A stretch of DNA of 64,000 bases. It comes from Amyelois transitella (taxonomy: Eukaryota > Arthropoda > Insecta > Lepidoptera > Pyralidae). Under the pieces are notes generated by a model, which had not been told where the DNA came from, made no database searches, and saw only the letters and a program-made list of their open reading frames with translations. A program made the translations under genes and the position numbers. Shown here piece after piece: positions 41,321-51,670 of the stretch; position 1 is the first letter of the stretch; every line of letters begins with the position of its first letter. The DNA lies in NCBI RefSeq assembly GCF_032362555.1, contig NC_083520.1:1860001-1924000 (forward strand), given 5' to 3'.

Positions 41321-42063
41321 ACCCGACCGAATGAGTACTACGGATCGAATCTCCCAGGGATCCGTTTTATACCACAATGCTTGGGAAAAATTGGAAAACG
41401 CTGGTGGTATGCATGTGTGGCAAACGTGCGGATATCACATTAAAAAAAATAATGCAAAAATGTCTTTTGCGCCAATATGCACGGTACTTGTGGGGCATAG
41501 ATTGTGAAATTATTTTTAGAATAGTCAAACTATAAATAACAATATTAAAAATAAATATTAAACAAAAATTTTAAGTAAATATTTAACAAAATTTTTATAC
41601 TAGGCATTTCTCAGTGCAATAAAGTTTATATAAAATACTGCATTTTACCCGTAGCTTCGCCCACGCGAATTTTTGCAAATTCCACGGGAACTATAGTTTT
41701 TACCGGAATGATAATACCCTGTGTCCTTCTCAAGATTTTTAATAAATCCGCAAAATTTCAAGAATATTGGTTCAGTAGATAACGCGTGAAAAAAAAACAA
41801 ACAATATATTACTTTTAGAATTAGAATAGATACATTTTATCAAACGAAAACCATTGTCCATTCTGTGACGACTCTGTATGATCTTTGACTCTATACGTGG
41901 GATCTTAATATACATATAATTACTCTTTCCGATGTAGCTGCACATGTTGTAAGCTAAGCAGGGGTCATATTTTTTTTTATTTAGCTATACTAGTCTCATC
42001 CGACGACTGCACTCGAGTCATATTATGGATGCTCAAATAATTGATTCAAAATTAAAAGTATTA
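41321..42063. other. Intergenic DNA upstream of the 41.3-kb promoter
   Basis: A worn RTE-like fragment lies at about 41640-41815 ('cccgtagcttcgcccacgcg'). No gene recognised. Confidence 0.4.
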
Positions 42064-42322
42064 AATCATGCCGTGTGGTTCCCAGCACCAATACAAAAAA
42101 GAATAGGACTACTCCATCTCTTTCCCATGAATGTCGTAAAAGGCGACCAAGGGATAGGCTTACAAACTTGGGATTCTTTTTTAGGCGACAGGCTAGCAAC
42201 CTGTCGCTATTTGAATCTCAATTCTATCATTAAGCCAAATAGCTGAACATGGCCTATCAGTCTTTTCTAGACTGTTGGCTCTGTCTACCCCGCAAGGGAT
42301 ATAGACGTGACCACATATATGT
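42064..42322 (+). repeat. Family A SINE-like repeat, full length
   Basis: Plus-strand copy starting 'atgccgtgtggttcccagca' and ending 'gtgaccacatatatgta'. The flank 'aaaagtattaaatcatgcc' is shared with the copy at 6279, so the two may share an insertion context. Confidence 0.87.
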
Positions 42323-42414
42323 AGTAAATAATAACCTATATTCCGGTGTAAATACTTATTTTAGGCGTCTGCCTTATAAATAAATTCTCTTTATATGGAT
42401 TAGTGGATTGGGAA

Positions 42415-42490
42415 GGACTTGACCAAATCGGCGACGTTCTGATGAAGCTAACGACGTAGGTATGCAGAGATCGTAGCATGTAGGCATCTC
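42415..42490 (+). repeat. Family B LINE scrap
   Basis: Plus-strand worn fragment ('gacttgaccaaatcggcga', 'tatgcagagatcgtag'). Confidence 0.55.
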
Positions 42491-42689
42491 CGGAACTCAT
42501 ATTATGTCAATAAAAATTTGAATGTGAATTTTGAAATTTTAATTTGAATTTGAACATAAAATGGCTTTACATTTTTGCCATATTTAAAACAAACAAATTA
42601 TTCATTCATTCTTTCATTGTTTCGATGACGATCAAGATTATCATGATACACGTGATTGTGTTTTAAAAACAAGATTATATTTATACGAT

Positions 42690-42875
42690 TTACTAGTTTC
42701 TGCCGGCGACTTTGTCCGCGTGGTATCGTTTTTCGCAATAAAATAAGTCTATATATTGTTCCTTAGACTTAACTCTATCTCAGTACCGAACTTCAACAAA
42801 ATCGGTTCAGTGGTTTAGGCGTGAAAAAGTAAGAGAAAGACAGAGTTTCTTTCGCATTTATCATATAAGTAGGGA
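42690..42875 (+). repeat. RTE-like fragment (family F type)
   Basis: Starts with 'ctgccggcgactttgtccgc' and has 'aaaatcggttcagtggttta', which are typical blocks of RTE-like 3' ends. Confidence 0.5.
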
Positions 42876-42934
42876 AGATAGACAATTTAAAATGATTAAA
42901 CATTTTAAACATAAATAATATTTATATGTATACG

Positions 42935-43135
42935 GGGAAATAACAAAGATTGAGTTAGCCTCGAAGTAGGTTCGAAAGTTGTATTACGAGATACTAATAC
43001 TATGTTTTATAATAAATACTTAACTATATAGGTAAACACCCAAGACATCGGCCAATCCGAAAAAGTTCATTTCTCATGCCCTGGCCGGGATTCGAACCCG
43101 GGGCCTCTGGTGTCCCAGGCAACCGCGGCACAGAC
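42935..43135 (-). repeat. Family C tRNA-headed SINE
   Basis: Minus-strand copy. The tRNA-like head at 43075-43135 has a B-box-like GGTTCGAATCCCGGC. The tail is worn. It lies some 40 bases past the stop of the small membrane-protein gene. Confidence 0.7.
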
Positions 43136-43169
43136 GTTAAACAAAAATACCTTTTTCATTAATATATAA

Positions 43170-43175
43170 TTTATT
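43170..43175 (-). terminator. Poly(A) signal overlapping a stop codon
   Basis: The minus-strand AATAAA begins inside the TAA stop of the small membrane-protein gene, giving a very short 3' UTR. Confidence 0.45.
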
Positions 43176-44358
43176 AATCCTTTTTCTTCTTCTCCTTCAA
43201 TGCGAGCAAATATTTGAGCCGTTTCTCCAAAAAATTCTCTGGGAATTCTAATATTTCTGTCTTAAACACGCCCGGCCCCATCTCTATGCCGGCAAACACG
43301 TTTCGGCGGCCATCTTTCAATTGACTTCTGAATAAAGGTGCCTGTAAACAAATACATACCTACATATAGGTATAATCAATCTTTGGAGAGTAGCCCGGGG
43401 TATGCCCTTTGACCTTTGGTTATTTACATAGCACTGCCCTGGTATAACTAAAATGCCGTTATCTGCCAAATCCTTGTTTTAAGTAAAACGTCAAAAACTG
43501 CGGTAAAAATTTAAACTGATGCCATTCATCAATGAGAACTCCTATTTATGACTTAAAGGTACCAAAAAGTCGTATATACAGATCGAAAGAGTTATTTTTT
43601 TTTTCTTAGGTATTTTACTGGTAAAAAAGGTGTAAATCCTGATGTCAGATACCGGCCGATTTTAGTTATACCACGGCAGAGCAACTCCTGTCTGACCTCG
43701 GCAACCTTACAACCTTATAGGTCTTATCGGATCATTGGTACACCTCTGACTACCGACGACTACTAACCGATTGTAGGTTATGTATCAAATGGCAATCAAA
43801 CCAGAAGGCTACCTCAATTATTTAAATATAGATGTGTCTGAAAATTCAATTTAATATAAATATATATAAATATGAATATATACTAAATCATTTGCGTCTT
43901 CACATTGCATAAAACACTAGCAACCTGGCTTGAAGATGCATCAAATAGCACACAAACCAGGAAGCTGCTTAACACAAGTGATAAACAAACTTTGAGTGAC
44001 AACAAATAAAATTAATAAAAAAAAAACCGATTGTAGGTTAGCGTTATGGAAAGGGTTTCTCTTTCTCTGTCCGATCCGAAAAGGTATGCCCTTTTCGGAT
44101 CGAAACGGATAATAAATTATCAAATTTGGAAACGATGTTCTTATCCGTTACTTTCAATAGGTAGTCATAGTTTACCTTAGCTATGGAATGATATAACGTA
44201 TGTTGACGATTGCCTGGGCTAAGATTCATAATGTGAACGTTTGTCTTCCTCAAAAAATAAGCAGTTGTAGATTTTGTGAAATAGGAAATGCCTAGGAATA
44301 TTATGGCGGTATCTGAAATCAGAATCAAAATATGAGCAGTTGTTCGCCGACACGACAT
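43174..44358 (-). CDS. Small single-span membrane protein, 2 exons, 116 aa, unrecognised
   Basis: Exon 1 (44176-44358) ends in AGCTAAG|GTAAAC. Exon 2 (43174-43341) follows TTTGTTTACAG. Both join in phase 0 and sum to 351 bases. The product has one hydrophobic segment (about residues 8-28), then a basic, soluble part with FAGIEMGPGVFKTEILEFP and a lysine-rich end (KEKKKKD). This layout recalls small mitochondrial inner-membrane assembly factors, but I recognise no family. An acceptor-like CTGATTTCAG inside exon 1 (just before the codon for Asp16) leaves open that the true N-terminus comes from an exon further right. AATAAA overlaps the stop codon. Confidence 0.6.
43655..43800 (-). repeat. Family D fragment, in the intron
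   Basis: Blocks 'aactcctgtctgacctcggc' and 'cattggtacacctctgacta' match the family D body. Confidence 0.5.
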
Positions 44359-44379
44359 TTTAACAGTATCCTGGAGAGC

Positions 44380-44525
44380 TCAAAAATTATTTAACCGATT
44401 ATGATGTCACACGAACATGAAAATTTTATTAGCAGATCCTATGTACGTTTAAAATTTTATCAAAATCAGACCAACGGTGTTCGAAAGTTATCACGTAACA
44501 GACACACCTACATACATATAAAAAA
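44380..44525 (+). repeat. Unassigned transposon-like fragment
   Basis: 'aatcagaccaacggtgttcg' and 'agttatcacgtaacagacac' resemble the 3' regions of lepidopteran RTE-like or DNA elements. It ends in CATACATAT. Confidence 0.4.
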
Positions 44526-44649
44526 TGTGTTTTCGCCCCAAATTGATGGGGAGACCTCACCCGCTTTGATCGTTCAGTCAATTTATCCTAGAGTCGTTAG
44601 TCCAAGTTACGTAGGAATACTAGTGTGACTATGATCCTGAATTGAGTAA

Positions 44650-44770
44650 GTCAGATATCTTCAGAAGCAACTGCCGTCTGACATCCGTTACTTTTGCAGG
44701 GGAACCTAACTCTAATGCGATTTAGTCCAGTTGCATAAATGTGTAGGTTTCCACATCGTACGAGCAATAT
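44650..44770 (-). repeat. Family D fragment
   Basis: 'aactgccgtctgacatccgt' and 'gttgcataaatgtgtaggtt' match the full copy at 14735-15082. Confidence 0.55.
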
Positions 44771-44894
44771 ATGATAGATGAATTTTAAAGATAAAAAGGA
44801 AAAGCAAAGCATGAAAACATAGACAGTGTCACGTCTGTGTTTTCTTTGTTATTATACCAGCACAAACATTTTAAAGGTTTTAAATTGACGCAGA

Positions 44895-45115
44895 TCTAAG
44901 CAGATAAACAAGGAGAGTGTGGATGGAAAGGTCGGAGTGGGAAGACCTAGACGAACGTACCTTGATCAAATTAAGGACGTCCTGGTAAAGGGTCTGGTCA
45001 AGATTACCCGAAACCGACAGATTACACAACCGAGTTATGAATGTGGATGAAGCGAAAGATGTAGTCTCTGCCTACCCCTCCGGGAAAGAGGCGTGATTTT
45101 ATGTATGTATGGATG
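44895..45115 (+). mobile_element. Family B LINE, 5'-truncated insertion with target duplication
   Basis: The plus-strand 3' end of the LINE, from 'agataaacaaggagagtg' to GTATGTATGG. It is flanked by TAAATTGACGCAGA (44881-44894) and TAAATTGACGTAGA (45116-45129), a 14-base target duplication with one difference. The pattern shows target-primed insertion with early stop of reverse transcription. Confidence 0.85.
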
Positions 45116-45235
45116 TAAATTGACGTAGAACCCGCTAAGGAGTAGAACTTTGAGTCTCACGTAAAAGAAGACTCGGTCGAACGCAAACGGCCAGTATTTA
45201 TTTAAAAACTCACATATCCAGTCAATCACAGCCAT
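45116..45235 (-). CDS. Possible first coding exon, split by a LINE
   Basis: ATG at 45233-45235 on the minus strand opens MAVIDWICEFLNKYWPFAFD and more, with G/C-rich third positions unlike the flanks. The frame runs into the LINE insertion at 45115 and stays open on its far side (44880 leftward). An internal donor-like ATAT|GTGAGT could end the exon after residue 7 in phase 1, which would fit the acceptor inside the small membrane-protein gene at 44.3 kb. No family recognised. Confidence 0.25.
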
Positions 45236-45397
45236 TTAAATCAACATTTAACGAACAATAAGACTTATCAGCTGCTGGGAATTCAATTAAAATCCTGATT
45301 CACCGCGGTGATCGCTACATGAATTGATAGTTTTTCAATTTTCGATCGCTATAGGTATTACACAACTGACAAAATGACTAGATACTTATTTGCATGA

Positions 45398-45508
45398 AGA
45401 GAGTTATGAATGTGGATGAAGCGAAAGAAGTATGCAGAAATCGTAGCAAGTGGATAGTCTTTGCCTACCCCTCCGGGAAAGAGGCGTGATTTTAAGTATG
45501 TGTATACT
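45398..45508 (+). repeat. Family B LINE tail
   Basis: Plus-strand 3' end of the LINE ('gagagttatgaatgtggatg', 'cctacccctccgggaaagag'). Confidence 0.8.
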
Positions 45509-45627
45509 TATTTGTTAATATCGACTTATGATTTTTGTATAATTAGTTTTGTTATCACAAATCCTAATTTGGCCATGCAGATACTCAATTACACTTAACA
45601 GAGTCTTTGTTCACTCTGTTCGAGCCT

Positions 45628-45675
45628 TTTGGCTCCGTCTACCCCGTAAGGGATAAAGACGTGATTATATGTACG
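45628..45675 (+). repeat. Family A, 3' scrap
   Basis: 'ttttggctccgtctaccccg' and 'aaagacgtgattatatgta'. Confidence 0.7.
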
Positions 45676-46756
45676 AGTTTAAGTTGACGATCTACCAGAC
45701 TGTACAAAAACTTACGCACAAGAGAAAATCAATTACCCGCCTGTCACCTGGTGGATATGCCGTTTTACATAAATCTCCGCGCCCAGCAATAAATTTCTAC
45801 GAAAATACGTTCTTTATTATTCCAAAACCCGCCCTAGATCTTCAATCTCTTAGATAAACTATAAACCTACTAAATAAATCTAGTAAATAAAATTTGTGTT
45901 AGGGTGAGTACGACGGCAAATACGATAACACGTCATGATCGTGCGAATATAAGGGCACCTCAAGCTTCTTCAGAAAAACAGCTGTTGTCTTCTTTAAATT
46001 GTATTTCCTCCTTCATCATGGCGTCGTGGCGTTAGTCGTATTACGTTCTCAACTCTTTAAAGACTAGCACAGGGTGCGCCTCTTGGAAATGATCTTGGAT
46101 TAGTTAAGTTAGGATTAGTCTGATCTCCGCAAATATTTTAGGGGAATCTTCGTAATAAATCATACTTAAAAGCTGAACTAGATAAATGAACCTGTTCCCT
46201 TAGTCATATTTTACGGCATCCATGGAGAAAAGATGAAGTGGTCCTGTTGTGTTAAGTTTTACATAAATCTCAGAGCCAAAATAACACGTTCGTAATTTAG
46301 TAAGTATATTATTGTAGTTATACGTACCTACCTGTAATTCAGATCTACAGTCAGATGAATGAAAGCATTACCATTTAAAAAAAAGATACTTACAAGTCGC
46401 GTATGAATGGACAAAACAAAACATTAAATCGGGGACATTCTGGGGAAAAGTCACTTCAAAAGTAGATTCCTATGTACTGCAAACCTTTCATGAAAAGATT
46501 GATGAATGTGAATTGCCAGTATGCTTACCTACATCTTGTACTCCTCGAAACTTGTAATATTTAACTAAGTTATCACACTCAAGTATCCTGAGAATATTTC
46601 CATGGTCATTGAGACAAGATTTTAGAAAGAAGAATGTCAAATTAAAAGTCTGACATTGACAAACCTATTTTTGACGTTTGTATAAGTTTTGAAATCTGTT
46701 GACTGTTGAGTTGCCGGCTGGATAATATTGTTATTTTCTTGGTAAAATTAATAGAA
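45676..46756. other. Upstream region of aladin
   Basis: A family D scrap lies at about 46070-46150 and a minus-strand family A scrap at 46196-46255. The last 130 bases before 46757 must hold the aladin promoter. I see no TATA box. Confidence 0.4.
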
Positions 46757-49700
46757 ATGTCTTCTTTCCATGGCTTTCCCGAATTGCCAGGTCCACAAGA
46801 AACAGCATTCTGCAAAATAAATGAGGTCTATTGCTGTGGGAACATTCGTTATGGGAATATTACTACATTTACAAACTCGGTAAGGTTATCTTAGGTTCAA
46901 CCTATTTTTCTTAAAAATTTTATTATATTTGAGATCTTTTCAAATACAATTTGAAATTATTTAATTTCAGACTAAATCCCATCCTGTAATTAATGTGGCA
47001 AGAGATGTGCACCACCACAGAACGTCTGACGAAAACATCAGCATGTACATCGATGTTGAGGACAATTTACTGAAAAAAATCACGAGTGTTTTATACAAGC
47101 AAGGATTTTTAGAAGCTTTAAGCGTAGCTGCAGATCCTAGCTTCAATAGAGATCATCCTTTACTGTCTGTGACGGCATCGTACGCTTTGAAAGTGGCGAA
47201 TATATTTACTGCATTCCGTTACTTTTTGCAACCACATTTGAAAGATATTGGACCAAAAATAGTTGCAAATTATTCAAGGACTCGAAACTGGGGAAGTGCC
47301 CCTATAAGATGTTTAGCATGGCACCCGCATACTACAAAAATAGCCATTGCAACATCAGATGATAATGTGAGAGTGTATTGTTCGGAAGTTTCATTTGTCT
47401 CAACTTTAAAGTGCAAAGCTCAAGGTCATATTTCTACAATGAGTTGGAGACCGTTCTCTGCTTCGGAGTTAGCTGTGGCGTGTGACCAGGGTGTCATTGT
47501 GTGGACAGTCGATCCCAACTCTATGTTTACTAAACCATCATCAAGTAATGCTGTTTTGTTGAAAAGGTAGAATATTTTTTATACCTTGATAAATCTTTAT
47601 ACATGGGTGATGAACAATAAAATCCAGTGCTACAACTCAGCCACCAAAAACCATGAACCATTAAATCCATAAATGCTGACAATTGATATATTAATAGTTG
47701 TAGTTTTTCATAAACCCTAAAAATTACTGTCGAGAATAAGAACATTTTATGCTGATAAAAATATGGGAAGTAATTCCCATTTTACCTGTGGTCAACTAAC
47801 ACCATGCCAAATTTCAGCCCTATCAGTCTAGTAATTTGGGCTGTGCCTTAACATCTCAGCTGCCTAAATACTGATCAGTGCACTGACCTCAACTGCTTTT
47901 TTATTTTGGGTATTAAATGCATTACTATAAGTTTGGCAATACTCCTTTCTAGCTGGAAAAATTAATTTCTCGCTATAGACGCGGATGTAAATTGTATAAC
48001 GGGTTTGGCAGCTCAGAGAATTAAAATAAAAAATCATTCAGTCACCTTTGCTTTACTTTTGTTTATATTGTAACCTATATGTATAGGTAACAATTTAAAC
48101 TACAATAACATTCACTCCAAACAGATCCGGCCACAGTCCAGTCACAGACGTGAGCTGGTCTCCAAACGGGGACCTTCTGATCAGCTGCAGCGGCGCAGAC
48201 ACATCTATGCTTGTCTGGGATGTCGCCATGGAGACCGCTGTGCCCCTTAGAAGAGTGGCCGGTGGTGGAATAGTGTTTGCGAGGTGGTCCCCTGACGCAA
48301 GCAAAGTTTTTGCTGCTACATCTTCTATCATTTTCAGGTGAATGGAATAGAATAGATTTATTTTTAAAAATTGGAAACAAGGTATCACTTATTGACATCA
48401 CATGACTTAAATCTATTTTAGTTTTAGTTTTAGCCGTGTGGTTCCCGGCACCAATACAAAAAAGAATAGGACCACTCCATCTCTTTCCCATGGATGTCGT
48501 AAAAGGCGACTAAGGGATAGGCTTACAAACTTAGGATTCTTTTTTAGGCGATGGTCTAACAACTTATCACTATTTGAATCTCAATTCTATCATTAAGCCA
48601 AATAGCTGAACGTGGCCATTCAGTCTTTTCAAGACTGTTGGCTCTGTCTAGCCCACAAGGGATATAGACGTGACCATATGTATGTATATGTACGGTTACA
48701 ATTTCCAGTTGTTCTTGTAACAGCCTAAGCCACAATAATAATGAAAGTTCAAACGTTCATTCGCAAAAGATTATTTATTGATTCATTTTTTTCACAGAGT
48801 GTGGGACGGTTGGCGTCAAATCACAAAAATAATGACAGATCAAATGTGTTCATTCGCAAAAGATTTTATTTATTGATTCATCTTTTTCACAGAGTGTGGG
48901 ACACCAAAAAATGGACGCCGGAGCGGTGGTGCTCCCGCGGGTGTCGCGTGGCGGCCGCGTGCTGGGGCCCCGGCGGCTTGATGCTGTTCGCCGCAAAGGG
49001 AGAGCCTATGGTGTACGCATTGACAAATACTGGACTTTTGAATGGTATGTGTATGTAATTACATATACAATAATACATTTATATGATTATTATATTGTTA
49101 GGTATTCATGTATGTTTTTATTTATTTGATATTTTATGTGTATTAGTGCCGTGTGGTTCCCGGCACCAATACAAAAAAGAATAGGACCACTCCATCTCTT
49201 TCCCATGGATGTCGTAAAAGGCGACTAAGGGATAGGCTTATAAACTTGGGATTCTTCTTTTGGGCGATGGGCTAGCAACCTGTCACTATTTGAATCTCAA
49301 TTCTATTATTAAGCCAAATAGCTGAATGTGGCCATTTAGTCTTCAAGACTGTTGGCTCTGTCTACCCCGCATGGGATATGAACGTGACCATATGTATGTA
49401 TGTATGTTATTTTATGATAGTATGTGTTGGGTTTATTAATATCAGTAAGTTTATGTAAGTTTATATCTTAATTATTGTGTAACTACACAAGCCAATGCCT
49501 TTCTTTACACTTTCCTGTTGTGGGCCTGCTGGAAGAAATAGTTATTTTGGTCATCATTGAAACACTCAAGGATGAATAATTTTCCCGGATTTTTGTCACA
49601 TTCTCCATTATTAGTTGCAGCATGATGTTATATAGCCTAAAGCCTTCCTCGATAAATGGTCTTTTCAATACTATAATAAATTTTTTTTTATTCGAACCTG

Positions 49701-51007
49701 TAGTTCCTGAGACAGCTTTATAATATTAGTATAGATGTTAAATGTTCAATACCTACCTATATTTGTTTTAAGAAATGCCAGATCGATTTTTTTTTTTAAT
49801 TCATTACAAATTCCAGGCACGCAAACAAGCAAAGCCGTGCCAGTGTTAGACACGTCCAAAGTGGAGCTGCCATCTAGCGACATCGTCGGCGGTCCGATAC
49901 TAGACATGTGTTGGGACCCTACCGGGAAATATCTCGCCCTGTTGTTCGAGGAGTCACATCTGATCGCCATATTCTGCACCACGCAGCTCATGATGCAGCT
50001 CAAAGTCACCCCGTGGTATGTTTTGAAGCTGATATATAACATACATACATACATACTTAAACGGCCTCTGTGGCACAGCGGTAGTGCGCTTGTCTGTGAC
50101 ACCGGAGGTCCCGGGTTCGAATCCCGGTCAGGGTATGATGAGAAAAGAACTTTTTCTGATTGGCCTGGATCTTGGATGTTTATCTATATAAGTATTTATT
50201 ATAAAATATAGTATCGTTGAGTTCGTATCTCGTAACACAAGTCTCGAACTTACTTCGAGGCTGACTCAATCTGTGTAATTTGTCCCGTATATATTTATAC
50301 ATCAAATCACGCCTCTTTCCCGGAGGAGTAGGCAGAGACTACCTCTTTCCACTTGCCGCGATCTCTGCGCGCTTCCTTCGCTTCATACACATTCATAACT
50401 CTCTTCATGCAAGCTCCAATATCCAAGCTGATATATAAATAAATATATACGGGACAAATTACACAGATTGAGTTAGCCTCGAAGTAAGTTCGAAACTTGT
50501 GTTACGAGATACTAACTCAACGATACTTTATATTTTATAATAACTTAGATAGATAAACATCCAAGACCCTTGCACGGGCCCGCACGACGATGCACGACTT
50601 GCTTGCAAGGCACTTCAGAATAGAACAACTCCATATATTTCCCATGGATGTAAAAGGCGTAAAAGGCGACTAAGGCATAGACTTGTAAACTTGGAATCTT
50701 TTTTAGGCGTTGGGTTGGCAACCTGGGCCGAACGTGGGCTTTCAGTCTTTTCAAGATTATTGGCTCTATCTATCCCTCAAGGAATAAAGTCATGATTATA
50801 TGTATGTATGTATAAACCGCTCCAAAGTGTGTAGACGCCTTAAAAGATTTATTTTTCTTTTCCAGTTGTTTCGTCTGCGGCATAGACAACGAAGTGCCAT
50901 TGACAATGGAGTTCCAGAAGAATTTCGCCGAAGGTGCATGTTTGACCATTGCATGGTCGAGCGGGAGGGTTCAACATTTCCCCATTGTTTATACTGATGG
51001 CTATTGA
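46757..51007 (+). CDS. Aladin: Aladin (nuclear pore WD-repeat protein), 6 exons, 474 aa
   Basis: Orthologue of human AAAS/ALADIN, a WD-repeat nucleoporin anchored to the pore by NDC1. Exons: 46757-46879, 46971-47566, 48125-48337, 48893-49044, 49817-50015 and 50866-51007. They total 1,425 bases with all phases closing. Recognisable segments are LAWHPHTTKIAIATSDDNVR (about residues 157-176), VIVWTVDPNSM, HSPVTDVSWSPNGDLL, MLVWDVAMETAVPLRRV, ARWSPDASKVFAATSS and a C-terminal TIAWSSGRVQHFPIVY that matches the human end. It is somewhat shorter than the human protein (546 aa). Introns 3 and 4 each hold a full family A copy, and intron 5 holds a tRNA-headed SINE and a LINE scrap. The exon 4 acceptor is present twice because of a local duplication (48755-48902). 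The ATG at 46757 is the first in frame. Confidence 0.95.
48345..48432 (-). repeat. Family E tail in aladin intron 3
   Basis: Starts within ten bases of the exon 3 donor ('gaatagaatagatttattt') and abuts a family A copy on its right. Confidence 0.65.
48433..48691 (+). repeat. Family A SINE-like repeat, full length, aladin intron 3
   Basis: Clean plus-strand copy from 'gccgtgtggttcccggcacc' to CATATGTATGTATATG. Confidence 0.9.
48755..48902 (+). repeat. Tandem duplication that doubles the aladin exon 4 acceptor
   Basis: Two near-identical units, 48755-48807 and 48848-48902, share 'gttcattcgcaaaagatt', a T-rich tract, TTCACAG and the first ten exon bases (AGTGTGGGAC). A 40-base spacer separates them. 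Only the second acceptor (exon start 48893) joins an open aladin frame. Use of the first (exon start 48798) reaches an in-frame stop after about 26 codons. Confidence 0.9.
49140..49408 (+). repeat. Family A SINE-like repeat, full length, aladin intron 4
   Basis: Plus-strand copy with its complete 5' fold-back (GTATTAGTGCCG ... CGGCACCAATAC). TATTTTATG stands on both sides as a likely target duplication (about 49130-49138 and about 49409-49418). Confidence 0.9.
49545..49738 (+). repeat. Family F RTE-like tail, aladin intron 4
   Basis: Plus-strand copy ending 'ataatattagtatagatg', about 80 bases before the exon 5 acceptor. Confidence 0.7.
50063..50299 (+). repeat. Family C tRNA-headed SINE, full length, aladin intron 5
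   Basis: The best family C copy. The head GGCCTCTGTGGCACAGCGGT carries an A box, a B box GGTTCGAATCC lies near 50115, and the tail ends AATTTGTCCCGTATATATTT. It is tRNA-derived but not a working tRNA: the 5' and 3' arms do not pair as an acceptor stem. Confidence 0.8.
50300..50415 (-). repeat. Family B LINE tail, aladin intron 5
   Basis: Minus-strand fragment directly after the SINE ('atcacgcctctttcccggag'). Confidence 0.78.
50441..50575 (-). repeat. Family C SINE tail, aladin intron 5
   Basis: Minus-strand tail module without head. It forms an inverted pair with 50170-50299. Confidence 0.7.
50610..50815 (+). repeat. Family A, worn copy, aladin intron 5
   Basis: Plus-strand copy with an internal 'gtaaaaggcgtaaaaggcg' duplication and a TATGTATGTATG tail, 50 bases before the last acceptor. 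Confidence 0.75.
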
Positions 51008-51330
51008 CCATGATATTGGTTGCTAGATAATCATTGTTTGAGAGGATTCCCGGTTGGATCCTTAGTGCCCGGGGTCTTTAGAAAAATTAACGAGGTAACT
51101 GGTTTTTACAGAAATTATTAATTGACTTTAGCGAGTCAAAGGCTGTCTAGATTGCGTGTTTGAATAATTTTAAAGAATTTTCTTAATTTTTTTTTACTTA
51201 CTTAAAGAAACTAACTCAATAACAAAACATTGATGTATAAAAGAGACTTCTATTGTCTTTCTTAAGAATAATAATGTTTGTAAATATATTTTTAAGACTG
51301 CTAAAGCGCATTGTAATTTTAAACAAGGGA

Positions 51331-51336
51331 AATAAA
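51331..51336 (+). terminator. Aladin poly(A) signal
   Basis: AATAAA about 325 bases after the aladin stop, followed by a T/GT-rich stretch. Confidence 0.55.
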
Positions 51337-51664
51337 TAAGTTATAAATTTTACGTTGTAATTACATTCCGTTCATCATTATATTATTATGCTCCAATCCG
51401 TGAAATCTTTGTTGCGCGGTTTAGATTCTTCGCTGCTATTGGCTGAGCGAGTTCTTTGCTATGTTTGATGTTTGTTGTGTGACATTACTGATGTCGCCAT
51501 AGCTTCGAAAATTTTATACTGTACTTACCTTAACTAGAACTAGGACATATAATACTGGTTTTACAGTACAATTTATTGTTAGTTCTATTGTATTTGTGGG
51601 GGTGGAAAGTAAGAGTGAAGATTTTGTCTACCAATGGGATATTTATAGGTAAGTAAAAAATAGT

Positions 51665-51670
51665 TTTATT
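51665..51670 (-). terminator. Poly(A) signal overlapping the stop of the secreted orphan
   Basis: On the minus strand CAATAAAAC contains both the TAA stop and AATAAA. A second AATAAA lies about 95 bases further on (near 51572). Confidence 0.45.

Noticed and set aside
48896-49129. 77-codon plus-strand frame
   Set aside because: Out-of-frame overlap with aladin exon 4.
50063-50140. tRNA gene
   Set aside because: A and B boxes are present, but the arms do not form an acceptor stem and the sequence continues into a SINE body; the same holds at 43075-43135 and 63400-63453.
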